DNA of 64,000 nucleotides. Source: SB25 sp029560875 (GTDB taxonomy: Bacteria; Bacteroidota; Bacteroidia; Bacteroidales; Tenuifilaceae). The stretch's first letter is position 1. Every line of letters starts with the position of its first letter. Positions 26,409 to 35,250 of the stretch are shown here, piece by piece. Both the position numbers and the translations under genes were made by a program. The notes beneath the pieces were generated by a model that was given only the letters and a program-made list of their open reading frames with translations, was not told the DNA's origin and did not search any database. The DNA lies in contig DAOOPM010000021.1 in assembly GCA_035388225.1 (NCBI GenBank), positions 3,488 through 67,487 on the forward strand. The letters run 5' to 3'.

Positions 26409-27398
26409 TTATACAAACAACTTAATTAGCAGATATAGTAATCCAGATACTACCATTGTCATTGGTATAGTCATAATCCAGGCACCAATAATCCCTTGAG
26501 CAACCTTCCATCTAACAGCAGAAACTCTTCGGGTTATTCCAACACCCATAATCGCTCCTGAGATGGTATGTGTTGTACTTACAGGTATTCCCATAAACGA
26601 AGACATTGCCAAAGTCATTGCTCCTGCCGTTTCGGCGCTAAAACCATGAACAGGCTTTAAGTCTGTAAGGTTTACACCCATAGTTTTAATTACCTTCCAT
26701 CCTCCTGTTAACGTTCCTAAACCTATTGCAAGGTAACAAGAGAATACAACCCATTGCGGAACATAGAACTCTGCACCTAAATAACCAGTGCTGAAAAGTA
26801 GAACGGCAATAATTCCCATTGTTTTTTGAGCATCGTTTCCACCATGACCTAAACTAAAGAATGCCGATGATAGTAACTGTAAATAACGGAACCAATGATC
26901 AACACTTCCCGGCTTCTTATTTCTCAAAAGCCAGTAGGTTAAAACCATTAGTAAATACCCCAGTACAAAACCAATGATGGGAGAAAGGATAATAAATACC
27001 GATACCTTTATTATTCCCGCAGCAACTACAGCACTAGGACCATGAAAGAAAAGCGCTGGGCCGACCATACCTCCAATTAGTGAATGAGATACACTTATAG
27101 GTAGTCCAAAATGAGTACAAATATAAACCCAGAGTGCTGCGCCAATAAGTGCAGAGAATATAAACCAAGGCTCAATAATAGTTGGGTCTACAATCCCTTT
27201 ACCCATGGTATTGGCAATATGAAGTCCAAACAGAAAGTAGGCTGCAAAATTGAAAAAAGCCGCCCAAAGTACTGCCATGAATGGGGACAGCACTCGTGTA
27301 GCAACAACCGTGGCCACAGAGTTTGCCGCATCGTTCATTCCATTTAGGAAATCATATATGAGTGCAATTGCAATTATAGTAATTACTAGAACTGTCAT
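26409..27398 (-). CDS. PiT-family inorganic phosphate transporter
   Basis: The 329-residue membrane protein has the PHO4 family repeats: GMNDAANSVATVVATRVLSP near the N-terminus and, in the second half, SLGHGGNDAQKTMGII. About ten membrane helices are visible. Such proteins move phosphate with protons or as a metal-phosphate complex. The gene follows a DUF47 gene by only four bases, the usual regulator-transporter pair. Confidence 0.93.
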   Translation of the reverse strand: MTVLVITIIAIALIYDFLNGMNDAANSVATVVATRVLSPFMAVLWAAFFNFAAYFLFGLHIANTMGKGIVDPTIIEPWFIFSALIGAALWVYICTHFGLPISVSHSLIGGMVGPALFFHGPSAVVAAGIIKVSVFIILSPIIGFVLGYLLMVLTYWLLRNKKPGSVDHWFRYLQLLSSAFFSLGHGGNDAQKTMGIIAVLLFSTGYLGAEFYVPQWVVFSCYLAIGLGTLTGGWKVIKTMGVNLTDLKPVHGFSAETAGAMTLAMSSFMGIPVSTTHTISGAIMGVGITRRVSAVRWKVAQGIIGAWIMTIPMTMVVSGLLYLLIKLFV

Positions 27399-27402
27399 AC
27401 AA

Positions 27403-28050
27403 TTACGCTTGTTTAATTAGAATTGACTTCAAAACATCTGAAGCATCCTCTAATTTATCAGTAGCTTCTTCAAGAACAATAAGTATTTCTTTCTTTTTAA
27501 TTAACTCAATTGTGTTGGTTTCGTTTTCGAATAGATGTGAGATGCCTTGATGGTAAATGTCGTCTGACAAATTTTCGATATCATTTATCTTGATACAAGC
27601 CTCTTTGATTTTTGCAGGCTTTTTAATTTCCTCAATATGGTCAATAGCATATTTTAAGGAAATGCTTCCTTCGTGGATTAATTCGGCCAACTTATTAAAT
27701 TCAGATGGAATTGTCTGTGGTTTGTACATTATTATGCGTTGAGCCGAACCATTAATGTAATCAACCACATCATCTATCGATGAAATTAAGGCATGAATAT
27801 CCTCCCTGTCAAAGGGTGTAATAAATGATTGGTTCAGTAGATCAAACATTTCATGGGTCATATTATCACCCTTCCTTTCCAATTCTTTTATTTGATCTTT
27901 AATCTTTATTCGCTCATCCCAACTTGACGCTTTCATCATATCGCAAAGCAGAACCGATGTGTCAACTAAATTGGCTGCGGCCATTTTAAAGTGAGGATAG
28001 AATGTGGTATCCTTTGGAACTAGAATTTGGAAGAATCTATTTAAACCCAT
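27403..28050 (-). CDS. DUF47 family PhoU-like phosphate transport regulator
   Basis: The 215-residue all-helical protein matches DUF47, a PhoU-like family, with ELERKGDNMTHEMFDLLNQSFITPFDREDI and DDVVDYINGSAQRI as the conserved metal-binding helices. It is placed directly upstream of the PiT transporter gene and is thought to modulate it. It is cytoplasmic and lacks a signal peptide. Confidence 0.92.
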   Translation of the reverse strand: MGLNRFFQILVPKDTTFYPHFKMAAANLVDTSVLLCDMMKASSWDERIKIKDQIKELERKGDNMTHEMFDLLNQSFITPFDREDIHALISSIDDVVDYINGSAQRIIMYKPQTIPSEFNKLAELIHEGSISLKYAIDHIEEIKKPAKIKEACIKINDIENLSDDIYHQGISHLFENETNTIELIKKKEILIVLEEATDKLEDASDVLKSILIKQA

Positions 28051-28248
28051 ATTAATTAATTTTAAAATTTAAGGCTACAAAGGTGAATTAATCCTAACAA
28101 AACAATGTTAAGTTAATGTTAACTTTTGGTTAATATATTACAATGACAGCCTATAATAATTTGATATAAAATAACTTAGCTTAAAATACTCAAAAGCATA
28201 TGTATCTTGACTTACTTTTTGGGGGATAGAAAAGTGTAATCTGTTTCT

Positions 28249-28256
28249 TACATTTG
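28249..28256 (+). promoter_or_regulatory. Bacteroidota -7 element TACATTTG upstream of cmk
   Basis: TACATTTG fits TAnnTTTG and lies 19 nt before the cmk ATG, which also has a GGAG just ahead (28271-28274), one of the few Shine-Dalgarno-like sequences seen in the window. The -33 TTTG is not at the ideal distance, so confidence is low. Confidence 0.35.
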
Positions 28257-28275
28257 CAGTTCAAATTATCTGGAG

Positions 28276-28971
28276 ATGAATAAAAGCATAGTAATAGCGG
28301 TTGACGGTTTTTCATCGTGTGGAAAAAGCACATTTGCAAAACAAATTGCAAAAAAACTCAACTATCTTTTCATAGATAGCGGGGCAATGTATAGGGCGGT
28401 TACCCTAGCATTTATACAGAATAATATTATAGAAGGCGGAAAGGTAAGACCTGACCTATACTTGGATATACTTTCAAAAATTGATGTTGGATTTAAATTT
28501 AACGAAGTTAAAGGACTTTTTGAAGTAACCCTGGCCGGCGTAGTTGTTGAGAATGAAATCAGAAAACCCGAAGTGGCAAACCTTGTTAGTGTGGTTGCAG
28601 CAATTCCAGAGGTTCGCGAACGTATGGTTGAACTTCAACGGAAACTTGGCGAGAAAAAAGGTATAGTAATGGATGGTCGCGATATTGGAACTGTGGTTTT
28701 CCCAGATGCGGAGTTGAAAATATTTATGACGGCCGACCCAGTTATACGCGCTGAACGTCGCCTAAAAGAACTCCTCGAAAAAGGCATCAACATAACTCTT
28801 GACGAGGTTTTATCGAATATCAAGGAGCGCGACCATTTAGACCAAACCCGCGATGTATCTCCATTACAAAAGGCTCACGATGCAATTGTTTTGGACAATA
28901 GCCATATGACAGTTGTGGAGCAAATGAATTGGGTGGAAAATTTGGTGAAGGAACGAATAGGTAAGGCCTAA
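28276..28971 (+). CDS. cmk: Cytidylate kinase
   Basis: The 231-residue protein has the P-loop DGFSSCGKST at about 9-18, SGAMYRA for the nucleoside monophosphate site, MDGRDIGTVVFP, and the arginine-rich RAERR and the lid region ERDHLDQTR. It phosphorylates CMP and dCMP to the diphosphates. In other Bacteroidota cmk sits beside porQ and ispH; here the same order is kept with extra genes between them. Confidence 0.95.
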   Translation: MNKSIVIAVDGFSSCGKSTFAKQIAKKLNYLFIDSGAMYRAVTLAFIQNNIIEGGKVRPDLYLDILSKIDVGFKFNEVKGLFEVTLAGVVVENEIRKPEVANLVSVVAAIPEVRERMVELQRKLGEKKGIVMDGRDIGTVVFPDAELKIFMTADPVIRAERRLKELLEKGINITLDEVLSNIKERDHLDQTRDVSPLQKAHDAIVLDNSHMTVVEQMNWVENLVKERIGKA

Positions 28972-28981
28972 CAAGAACTAC

Positions 28982-29860
28982 ATGCTAAAAAAGGCTTTTA
29001 AGAAGGTTCTCCGTTTTGTTGAGATTCAGAAAAGAGAGTTGCGAACGATGTCTCTTTTGGATGTGCTCAAAAAATCGACCGATAAAGACTTGGCAAGGTT
29101 TGCAGAAGTTGTAAAACAAGATAAGCAGAATGCTTTTGCGGAGCAGGAGTTATCAGCCTTTGGATTAGTCGATAAAAAACGACTACAATTACTAAATTCT
29201 AAAGAAAGTATTGTTGTTCAGGATTTTGGCGCAGGTAATCCAGATTCAAGCAGAACACAGGCGCAAATTGTTGATGGAGTCAGTGGGTTGGAGGAAGTTT
29301 CGTCTATATGTAAGAATGCTTCAACTCCAGAAAATCTTGGACGATTACTATTTAAACTAATAGCCGAATTTAAGCCAAAATGTTGCTTAGAGTTGGGTAC
29401 TAGTCTGGGCATTTCGGCATCGTATCAGGTTTTAGCGCTAAAAAGTAATGGACATGGACGATTTGTTACTATTGAGGGTTCGCAGAGCATTGCCAAAATT
29501 GCAGAGCAAACCATTGAGGAACTTGGATACCCTAATTTTGACGTTCATGTTGGGAAATTTAAAGATGTTTTACCCATTATTTTACCAACTATAGGCACTG
29601 TTGATTTTGTTTTTATTGATGGACATCACGATAGATTTGCTACCAAGGAATATTTCGAAACAATTTTTCCTTACTTGTCCGAGAAGTCAATTGTGATTTT
29701 CGATGATATTGATTGGTCTAAGGGGATGGGTGAGTTTTGGGACGAAATGAATCACGATTCAAGGGTTAAGTTTTCGTTTGATTTATTTAGATGGGGAGTT
29801 TGCTTTATCGATAAGCACAATTCAGAATCCAGAACACAATCATATAAAATAATTGTTTAA
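28982..29860 (+). CDS. Class I SAM-dependent methyltransferase
   Basis: The 292-residue protein has a Rossmann methyltransferase core in its C-terminal two thirds: CCLELGTSLGISASYQ (motif I, about 140-155), GRFVTIEGSQSIAKIAE (motif II) and VDFVFIDGHHDR (motif IV, about 202-213), then IVIFDDIDWSKGM. The IDGHHDR pattern resembles O-methyltransferases. The N-terminal 60 residues are basic and helical. The substrate is unknown. It starts ten bases after the cmk stop, so they are likely co-transcribed. Met23 is a possible alternative start. Confidence 0.82.
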   Translation: MLKKAFKKVLRFVEIQKRELRTMSLLDVLKKSTDKDLARFAEVVKQDKQNAFAEQELSAFGLVDKKRLQLLNSKESIVVQDFGAGNPDSSRTQAQIVDGVSGLEEVSSICKNASTPENLGRLLFKLIAEFKPKCCLELGTSLGISASYQVLALKSNGHGRFVTIEGSQSIAKIAEQTIEELGYPNFDVHVGKFKDVLPIILPTIGTVDFVFIDGHHDRFATKEYFETIFPYLSEKSIVIFDDIDWSKGMGEFWDEMNHDSRVKFSFDLFRWGVCFIDKHNSESRTQSYKIIV

Positions 29861-29906
29861 AACTTTCCTTCTATCAAATTGTTATCATCGCTGAAAAGTC
29901 AATGGA

Positions 29907-30698
29907 ATGAAAAGAACTGACTTCATAGTTTCAAAAATGGACTGTCCTTGCGAAGAGCAGATGATTAGGATGGCTCTAGATGGTATTGAGGGAATAGCGA
30001 AACTAGAATTTGATATACCTAACCGTAAACTCGCAGTTTATCACACAGCAGAGGACTCGTTGATTGAAACCAAACTTAGGTCGCTCAACCTTGGGGCTAA
30101 ACTTATTTCAACAGTTGAATCGTATGCTAGAGAAATATCCGATGAGGGTAATCAACGGAGAATTCTTTGGATTGTTTTGGTAATAAACTTTGGGTTCTTC
30201 CTTCTTGAGTTGATTTATGGGATTATTGCTAAATCTGTTGGATTGCTTGGTGATAGTATTGATATGCTTGCCGATGCTTTAGTGTATGGGCTTAGTCTTG
30301 TTGCAGTTGCAGGAACAATTGCCTTAAAGAAAAAGGTTGCTGGTGTTGCAGGATATTTCCAGTTAACATTGGCCGTTCTCGGTTTTGCAGAGGTTATTAG
30401 GCGATTTTTAGGTGTTGAGCAGATGCCAAATTTTTCAACAATGATTGTAATTTCGTCGATGGCTCTTGTTGGTAACGCTTTAAGCCTTTACTTTTTGCAG
30501 AAAGCAAGAAGTAACGAGGTGCATATTAAGGCCAGTATGATATTTACATCTAACGATATTATCGTAAATTTAGGTGTTATAATAGCGGGGCTACTTGTGA
30601 GTTGGCTCAATACAAATATTCCAGACCTCATTATTGGGGCTGTAGCATTTGGTTTTGTGTTGGTTGGTTCATTCAGAATTCTTAAATTGTCCAAATAA
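29907..30698 (+). CDS. Cation diffusion facilitator-type transporter with N-terminal HMA-like domain
   Basis: The 263-residue protein has an HMA-like metal-binding domain at 1-70 with the motif KMDCPCEEQMIRMAL, followed by six membrane segments of the CDF family (about 85-260). Acidic residues in LLGDSIDMLADAL and FTSNDIIVN mark the metal sites in helices 2 and 5, although the usual histidines are absent. It probably exports a divalent or heavy metal ion. The CPC pattern in place of CxxC is worth noting. It ends two bases before ispH. Confidence 0.82.
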   Translation: MKRTDFIVSKMDCPCEEQMIRMALDGIEGIAKLEFDIPNRKLAVYHTAEDSLIETKLRSLNLGAKLISTVESYAREISDEGNQRRILWIVLVINFGFFLLELIYGIIAKSVGLLGDSIDMLADALVYGLSLVAVAGTIALKKKVAGVAGYFQLTLAVLGFAEVIRRFLGVEQMPNFSTMIVISSMALVGNALSLYFLQKARSNEVHIKASMIFTSNDIIVNLGVIIAGLLVSWLNTNIPDLIIGAVAFGFVLVGSFRILKLSK

Positions 30699-30700
30699 CG

Positions 30701-31588
30701 ATGAGGATTGAAATAGATAATCGTTCAGGGTTTTGCTTTGGTGTAGTTAAGGCAATTCAAGCGGCAGAGAAAAACATTGATGGCAATGATGAATTGTATT
30801 GCCTAGGTGATATTGTGCATAATGAGCAGGAAGTTTCAAGACTTGAGAAGTTGGGGCTTAAAGTTATATCGCACAATCAACTCAACGATTTAAAAGGGAA
30901 ACGAGTGCTTATTAGAGCTCACGGTGAACCACCTTCAACCTACAGCAATGCAAAGAAGAATGGTGTCGAAATAATTGATGCAACCTGCCCCGTGGTGCTT
31001 AAACTACAAGAAAGAGTCCAGAAGGCGTGGCAGGAAATGAAAGCCATTAATGGAACCGTTATTATCTACGGTAAAAAGGGACATGCCGAGGTTGTAGGAC
31101 TTGTTGGTAGAACCAATGGTGAGGCCATTGTTGTAGAAAATGTTGACGATTTAAATGGGCTGAATTTTGCTGCACCTATTGTTGTTTTTTCACAAACCAC
31201 AAAGGAGCCAGAAATTTTCGTCAAAATTATTGATGAAATAAAATCCCGAATGGGTCATAACTTTACGAACGCCGATGTGCCGCTAAAGGTTAACAATACC
31301 ATTTGCGGGCAGGTGGCCAACCGAAAAAAGGAACTTGCCGATTTCTCTACTAGGCACGATGTGATAATTTTTGTGAGTGGAGTAAAGAGTTCCAACGGCA
31401 AAATGCTTTTTGATGCCTGCAAGCAAGCCAATCCTAAATCCTACTTTGTTTCATCGCCAGAAGAATTAAAGTCTGAGTGGTTTATTGGAGCCAAAAGTGT
31501 TGGAATTGGAGGAGCAACATCAACACCCCAGTGGTTAATGGAGAGCGTGGCAAAAAACATCGAGGAGTTAAATGTGAGTAAATGTTGA
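30701..31588 (+). CDS. ispH: 4-hydroxy-3-methylbut-2-enyl diphosphate reductase
   Basis: The 295-residue protein carries the three cysteines that hold the [4Fe-4S] cluster, C12 (GFCFGV), C96 (DATCPVV) and C202 (NTICGQV), together with the RAHGEPP loop. It catalyses the last step of the MEP pathway, giving IPP and DMAPP. The start codon is two bases after the preceding stop, so it should be co-transcribed with the cation transporter gene. Confidence 0.96.
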   Translation: MRIEIDNRSGFCFGVVKAIQAAEKNIDGNDELYCLGDIVHNEQEVSRLEKLGLKVISHNQLNDLKGKRVLIRAHGEPPSTYSNAKKNGVEIIDATCPVVLKLQERVQKAWQEMKAINGTVIIYGKKGHAEVVGLVGRTNGEAIVVENVDDLNGLNFAAPIVVFSQTTKEPEIFVKIIDEIKSRMGHNFTNADVPLKVNNTICGQVANRKKELADFSTRHDVIIFVSGVKSSNGKMLFDACKQANPKSYFVSSPEELKSEWFIGAKSVGIGGATSTPQWLMESVAKNIEELNVSKC

Positions 31589-31634
31589 TGTTATTACACA
31601 ATTGATAATTAATTAGTTAATAGAATATACGCAT

Positions 31635-32219
31635 ATGAATAATTTTAATATTACCGAAATAGCCAGCGCATTTGTTGTGCTATTTGCAATTATTGATATT
31701 CTGGGAGCAATTCCTGTTCTTTTAAGTTTAAAAAATAAGCAACACCATTTTGATGCTGGCAAAGCTTGTCTTGTATCATTCCTAATGTTCATTCTGTTTT
31801 TCTTCGCAGGACGAAGCCTTCTAAGTCTTTTTAATATTGATGTGGCATCATTCGCATTGGCTGGTTCATTTGTAATCTTTGTGCTGGCTTTAGAGATGAT
31901 TTTGGGTATCGATATCATTAAAAATGAAGGGAATAATCCAACGGCAACCATTGTTCCAATAGCATTTCCTTTAATTGCTGGCCCTGGGGCTTTAACAACG
32001 TTTCTTTCATTGAGGGCCGAGTACCATATGGTGAATAACATTACCGGACTATTGCTGAATCTTATTATTGTTTATTTTATTCTACGATATGTTGATAAGG
32101 TTGAGCGTATCATGGGCGGCTCAATGATTTTTATACTACGCAAATTTTTCGGGGTTATGCTTCTGGCAATTGCTGTTAAAATGTTTGCAACGAATTTTAA
32201 GATAATTATTGCTCAGTAG
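31635..32219 (+). CDS. MarC family membrane protein
   Basis: The 194-residue protein has six membrane segments and the MarC-family patterns FAIIDILGAIPVLLSL near the N-terminus and FPLIAGPGALTTFLSL in the middle. The family was once thought to affect antibiotic resistance, but no function is established. The neighbouring gene on the same strand encodes a DUF2721 membrane protein. Confidence 0.9.
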   Translation: MNNFNITEIASAFVVLFAIIDILGAIPVLLSLKNKQHHFDAGKACLVSFLMFILFFFAGRSLLSLFNIDVASFALAGSFVIFVLALEMILGIDIIKNEGNNPTATIVPIAFPLIAGPGALTTFLSLRAEYHMVNNITGLLLNLIIVYFILRYVDKVERIMGGSMIFILRKFFGVMLLAIAVKMFATNFKIIIAQ

Positions 32220-32248
32220 TTTTTCTGATTTTAATAAATGTTTGAGTT

Positions 32249-32719
32249 ATGGATGCGGTTGAAATTATTAAATTGATGGTAGCTCCTGCGGTTATGGTTA
32301 ACTGTTGTGGCTTGTTTTTGCTGGGAATGAACAACAAATACTCAGTAGTGGTGGGTAGAATTAGAACCTTGGATGAGGAGAAACGGAAGTTAAGGCTGGC
32401 TGAGCGTTCTGGAAATATACCTGAGCACGATTCAAAACGTCTTTCAAGTATCAATCTTCAGACAGGAAAATTAACCTACAGGGTAAAATTGGTTCGTAAC
32501 GCAGTAATATCGTACACTCTAGCGGTTGCCTTCTTTGTTCTAAACTGCATATCCATAGGCCTTAGCGAACTTTACAGTTTAAGCAGTTCCATGTCGTCAC
32601 TATCGGTTATTCTATTCTTTATTGGTTTGATATTTGTTTTTCTAGGCGTTGGCTTTGCCACAAAAGAGGTTATTAAGGGCTATGAGATTGTGAAGATTGA
32701 GGTTGCCGATTTGCAATAA
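32249..32719 (+). CDS. DUF2721 membrane protein
   Basis: The 156-residue protein has a first membrane segment (about 8-28), then a charged cytoplasmic stretch (VVGRIRTLDEEKRKLRL), and two more membrane segments near 80-105 and 115-138. This is the layout of DUF2721. The function is unknown. It starts 29 bases after the marC stop and may share its transcript. Confidence 0.83.
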   Translation: MDAVEIIKLMVAPAVMVNCCGLFLLGMNNKYSVVVGRIRTLDEEKRKLRLAERSGNIPEHDSKRLSSINLQTGKLTYRVKLVRNAVISYTLAVAFFVLNCISIGLSELYSLSSSMSSLSVILFFIGLIFVFLGVGFATKEVIKGYEIVKIEVADLQ

Positions 32720-32774
32720 CAAAACCTATCATCAACTAAAATCTCTATCTTAGCATCACTTTAGACTTTACTCT

Positions 32775-35246
32775 ATGCCCGAGAATTGGTTTGTTGATGT
32801 AGTTCTTCCTTTAGCATTACCTAAAACCTACACCTACTCTATTCCCAGCAGTTTGGCTGGCGAAATTAAGGTTGGGATGAGGGTTGTAGTATCGTTCGGG
32901 AAGAAAAAACTCTACGCGGCCTTAGTGTATAGGGTGCATCAGCATGCTCCTGAAAATTATCAAACCAAAGATATTCTCCAGCTAATTGACGAAACGCCAA
33001 TTGTTTTACCCACTCAGTTAAAATTCTGGGAGTGGATTGCCGATTACTATATGTGCACACTTGGCGAGGTAATGAAGGCCGCTTTACCGTCTGCACTAAA
33101 GATGGAGAGCGATACATATATTGGAAGAACTGAACTTGAGGATATCGACTTAACTGATAACGAGCAAATTATTTTACATCTCCTCGATAGCAAGAAAAAA
33201 CTCACCATTCAGGATATTGTCTCCAAAGTGGATTTTAAAAATCCAATGGGTGTAATAAAATCTTTGTTGAATAAGCAGGCAATTAGCATTAACGAGGAGA
33301 TAGAGAACGACTATCAACCCAAGGTTGAATATTTTATTTCGCTATCTCAGGAATATCGAACAAACGATGCATTAAATACCCTGCTTGAGGGGATGAAGCG
33401 TGCACCGGCTCAGCAAAAACTTATCCTTGCATTGCTGTCGCTGGCCGATAATCCCAAGGAAATGTTAAATTTCAGGGTTTCCAAGAAATTGATTCAGGAA
33501 AGGGTTGATGTGAGCACCGGTGTGCTGGCTGCACTTATTCAAAAAGGAGTTTTGGTGCAGGAGGAGCAAACGTTGTCTAGGCTATCGTCCAGTAATGACG
33601 ATACTTTCCGACCAGCCACTCTGAACGAAACGCAAAAAGAAGCATTGCTGACTATTCAGGAAATGTTCCAGTCTCAGAATGTTGCGTTGCTTCACGGTGT
33701 AACATCGAGCGGGAAAACCGAAGTTTACATCCACCTAATTCAGGAGGCGGTAAGTAATGGAAAGCAAGTACTCTATCTTTTACCGGAGATTGCGCTTACA
33801 GCGCAAATTATCAATAGGCTTAGGAAGATATTTGGCAATAGAGTTGGTGTTTATCACTCAAAATTCAGTGATTCGCAACGCGTTGAGGTTTATAATGGCG
33901 TTCTGGCAACTGACGCGAACCTCGCAAACTTCGATATAATTCTTGGCGTGCGCTCATCGGTCTTTCTGCCATACCGTAACTTAGGGTTGATTATTGTTGA
34001 CGAGGAGCACGAGAACACCTATAAGCAGTATAATCCCGCCCCTCGATACAATGCGCGCGATGCGGCCATTGTGCTGGCTTCAATTCATAATGCCAAGGTT
34101 CTACTTGGAACAGCAACGCCATCCATTGAAACATACTTCAACGCTCGCACAGGCAAGTATGGTTTGGTCGAATTATCGGAACGTTACCTTGGTATGGAGT
34201 TGCCCGAAATTAGAGTTGTTGATGTTCGCGATGCCAGAAAGCGTAAGCAGATGAAATCGCATTTCAGCGATGTGCTGCTGAGAGAGATTGACGTGGCGCT
34301 ATCCAATAACGAACAGGTAATTCTGTTTCAGAACCGACGGGGCTTTGCTCCATTCATTGAGTGTGGTGAGTGTGCATGGGTTCCTCATTGCGACCATTGT
34401 GATGTTACTTTAACCTACCATAAATCCACCAACCAGCTAGTTTGCCATTACTGCGGATACTCTTACCAGCAACCTCACGAGTGTTTAGCCTGTGGCAGTA
34501 GTAACCTTCAACCCAAAGGGTTTGGAACTGAAAAAGTGGAGGACGAACTTAGCATCTTCTTTCCTAACGCTGTAATTGAACGTGTCGATTTGGACTCAAC
34601 CCGCTCACGAACCGCTTACGAGCGGATTATTGGCGATTTTGAATCGGGACATATCAATATCCTTATCGGAACACAAATGATTACAAAAGGGTTGGACTTT
34701 GATAAGGTTAGCTTGGTTGGCATTCTGAATGCCGATAATATGCTGAACTTTCCAGACTTCAGAGCGTTTGAGCGGAGTTTTCAGTTGATGTCGCAGGTAA
34801 GTGGGCGTGCTGGCCGTAAAGGCCGAAAGGGCTTGGTTATTATGCAAACTGCACAGCCAGAACATCCTGTAATAAAGCAAATTATCCAGCACGATTACCT
34901 GGAGCATTACGCATCGCAAATTGAGGAGCGCAAGAATTTCCACTACCCGCCATACTATAGGCTGATTAATATCGCTTTAAAACATAAGGATAAAGAGTTA
35001 CTCAACCAAGCATCGGATTTTGTGGCTAAAGGTTTAAGACATAATTTGGGCGATAATGTGCTAGGCCCTGAACCGCCTTTAATTGGTAGGGTTCAAGGTT
35101 TATTCATAATGAATATTCTTGTAAAAATTAATAGAGAACAGCCCTTATCTAGAATTAAGGAACTGATAAACTATTACATAAACGGATTAAAGCAGCGCAA
35201 GGAACTATACGCTTTAGTTGCATCTATTGATGTTGACCCACAGTAA
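32775..35246 (+). CDS. priA: Primosomal protein N' (replication restart helicase PriA)
   Basis: The 823-residue protein has the N-terminal DNA-binding domain, the helicase core with Walker A GVTSSGKTE and the DEEH box (IIVDEEHENTYKQ), and a zinc-binding insertion with CGECAWVPHCDHC, CHYCGY and CLACGSSN. The RecG-like motif GRAGRKGRKG lies in the C-terminal helicase lobe. It reloads the replisome at stalled forks. The stop is four bases from the convergent hydF stop. Confidence 0.96.
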   Translation: MPENWFVDVVLPLALPKTYTYSIPSSLAGEIKVGMRVVVSFGKKKLYAALVYRVHQHAPENYQTKDILQLIDETPIVLPTQLKFWEWIADYYMCTLGEVMKAALPSALKMESDTYIGRTELEDIDLTDNEQIILHLLDSKKKLTIQDIVSKVDFKNPMGVIKSLLNKQAISINEEIENDYQPKVEYFISLSQEYRTNDALNTLLEGMKRAPAQQKLILALLSLADNPKEMLNFRVSKKLIQERVDVSTGVLAALIQKGVLVQEEQTLSRLSSSNDDTFRPATLNETQKEALLTIQEMFQSQNVALLHGVTSSGKTEVYIHLIQEAVSNGKQVLYLLPEIALTAQIINRLRKIFGNRVGVYHSKFSDSQRVEVYNGVLATDANLANFDIILGVRSSVFLPYRNLGLIIVDEEHENTYKQYNPAPRYNARDAAIVLASIHNAKVLLGTATPSIETYFNARTGKYGLVELSERYLGMELPEIRVVDVRDARKRKQMKSHFSDVLLREIDVALSNNEQVILFQNRRGFAPFIECGECAWVPHCDHCDVTLTYHKSTNQLVCHYCGYSYQQPHECLACGSSNLQPKGFGTEKVEDELSIFFPNAVIERVDLDSTRSRTAYERIIGDFESGHINILIGTQMITKGLDFDKVSLVGILNADNMLNFPDFRAFERSFQLMSQVSGRAGRKGRKGLVIMQTAQPEHPVIKQIIQHDYLEHYASQIEERKNFHYPPYYRLINIALKHKDKELLNQASDFVAKGLRHNLGDNVLGPEPPLIGRVQGLFIMNILVKINREQPLSRIKELINYYINGLKQRKELYALVASIDVDPQ

Positions 35247-35250
35247 ACCT

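Noticed and set aside
31613..32041. A 142-codon open frame on the minus strand across marC
   Set aside because: It is antisense to a clear MarC membrane protein and its composition follows from the hydrophobic codons on the other strand.
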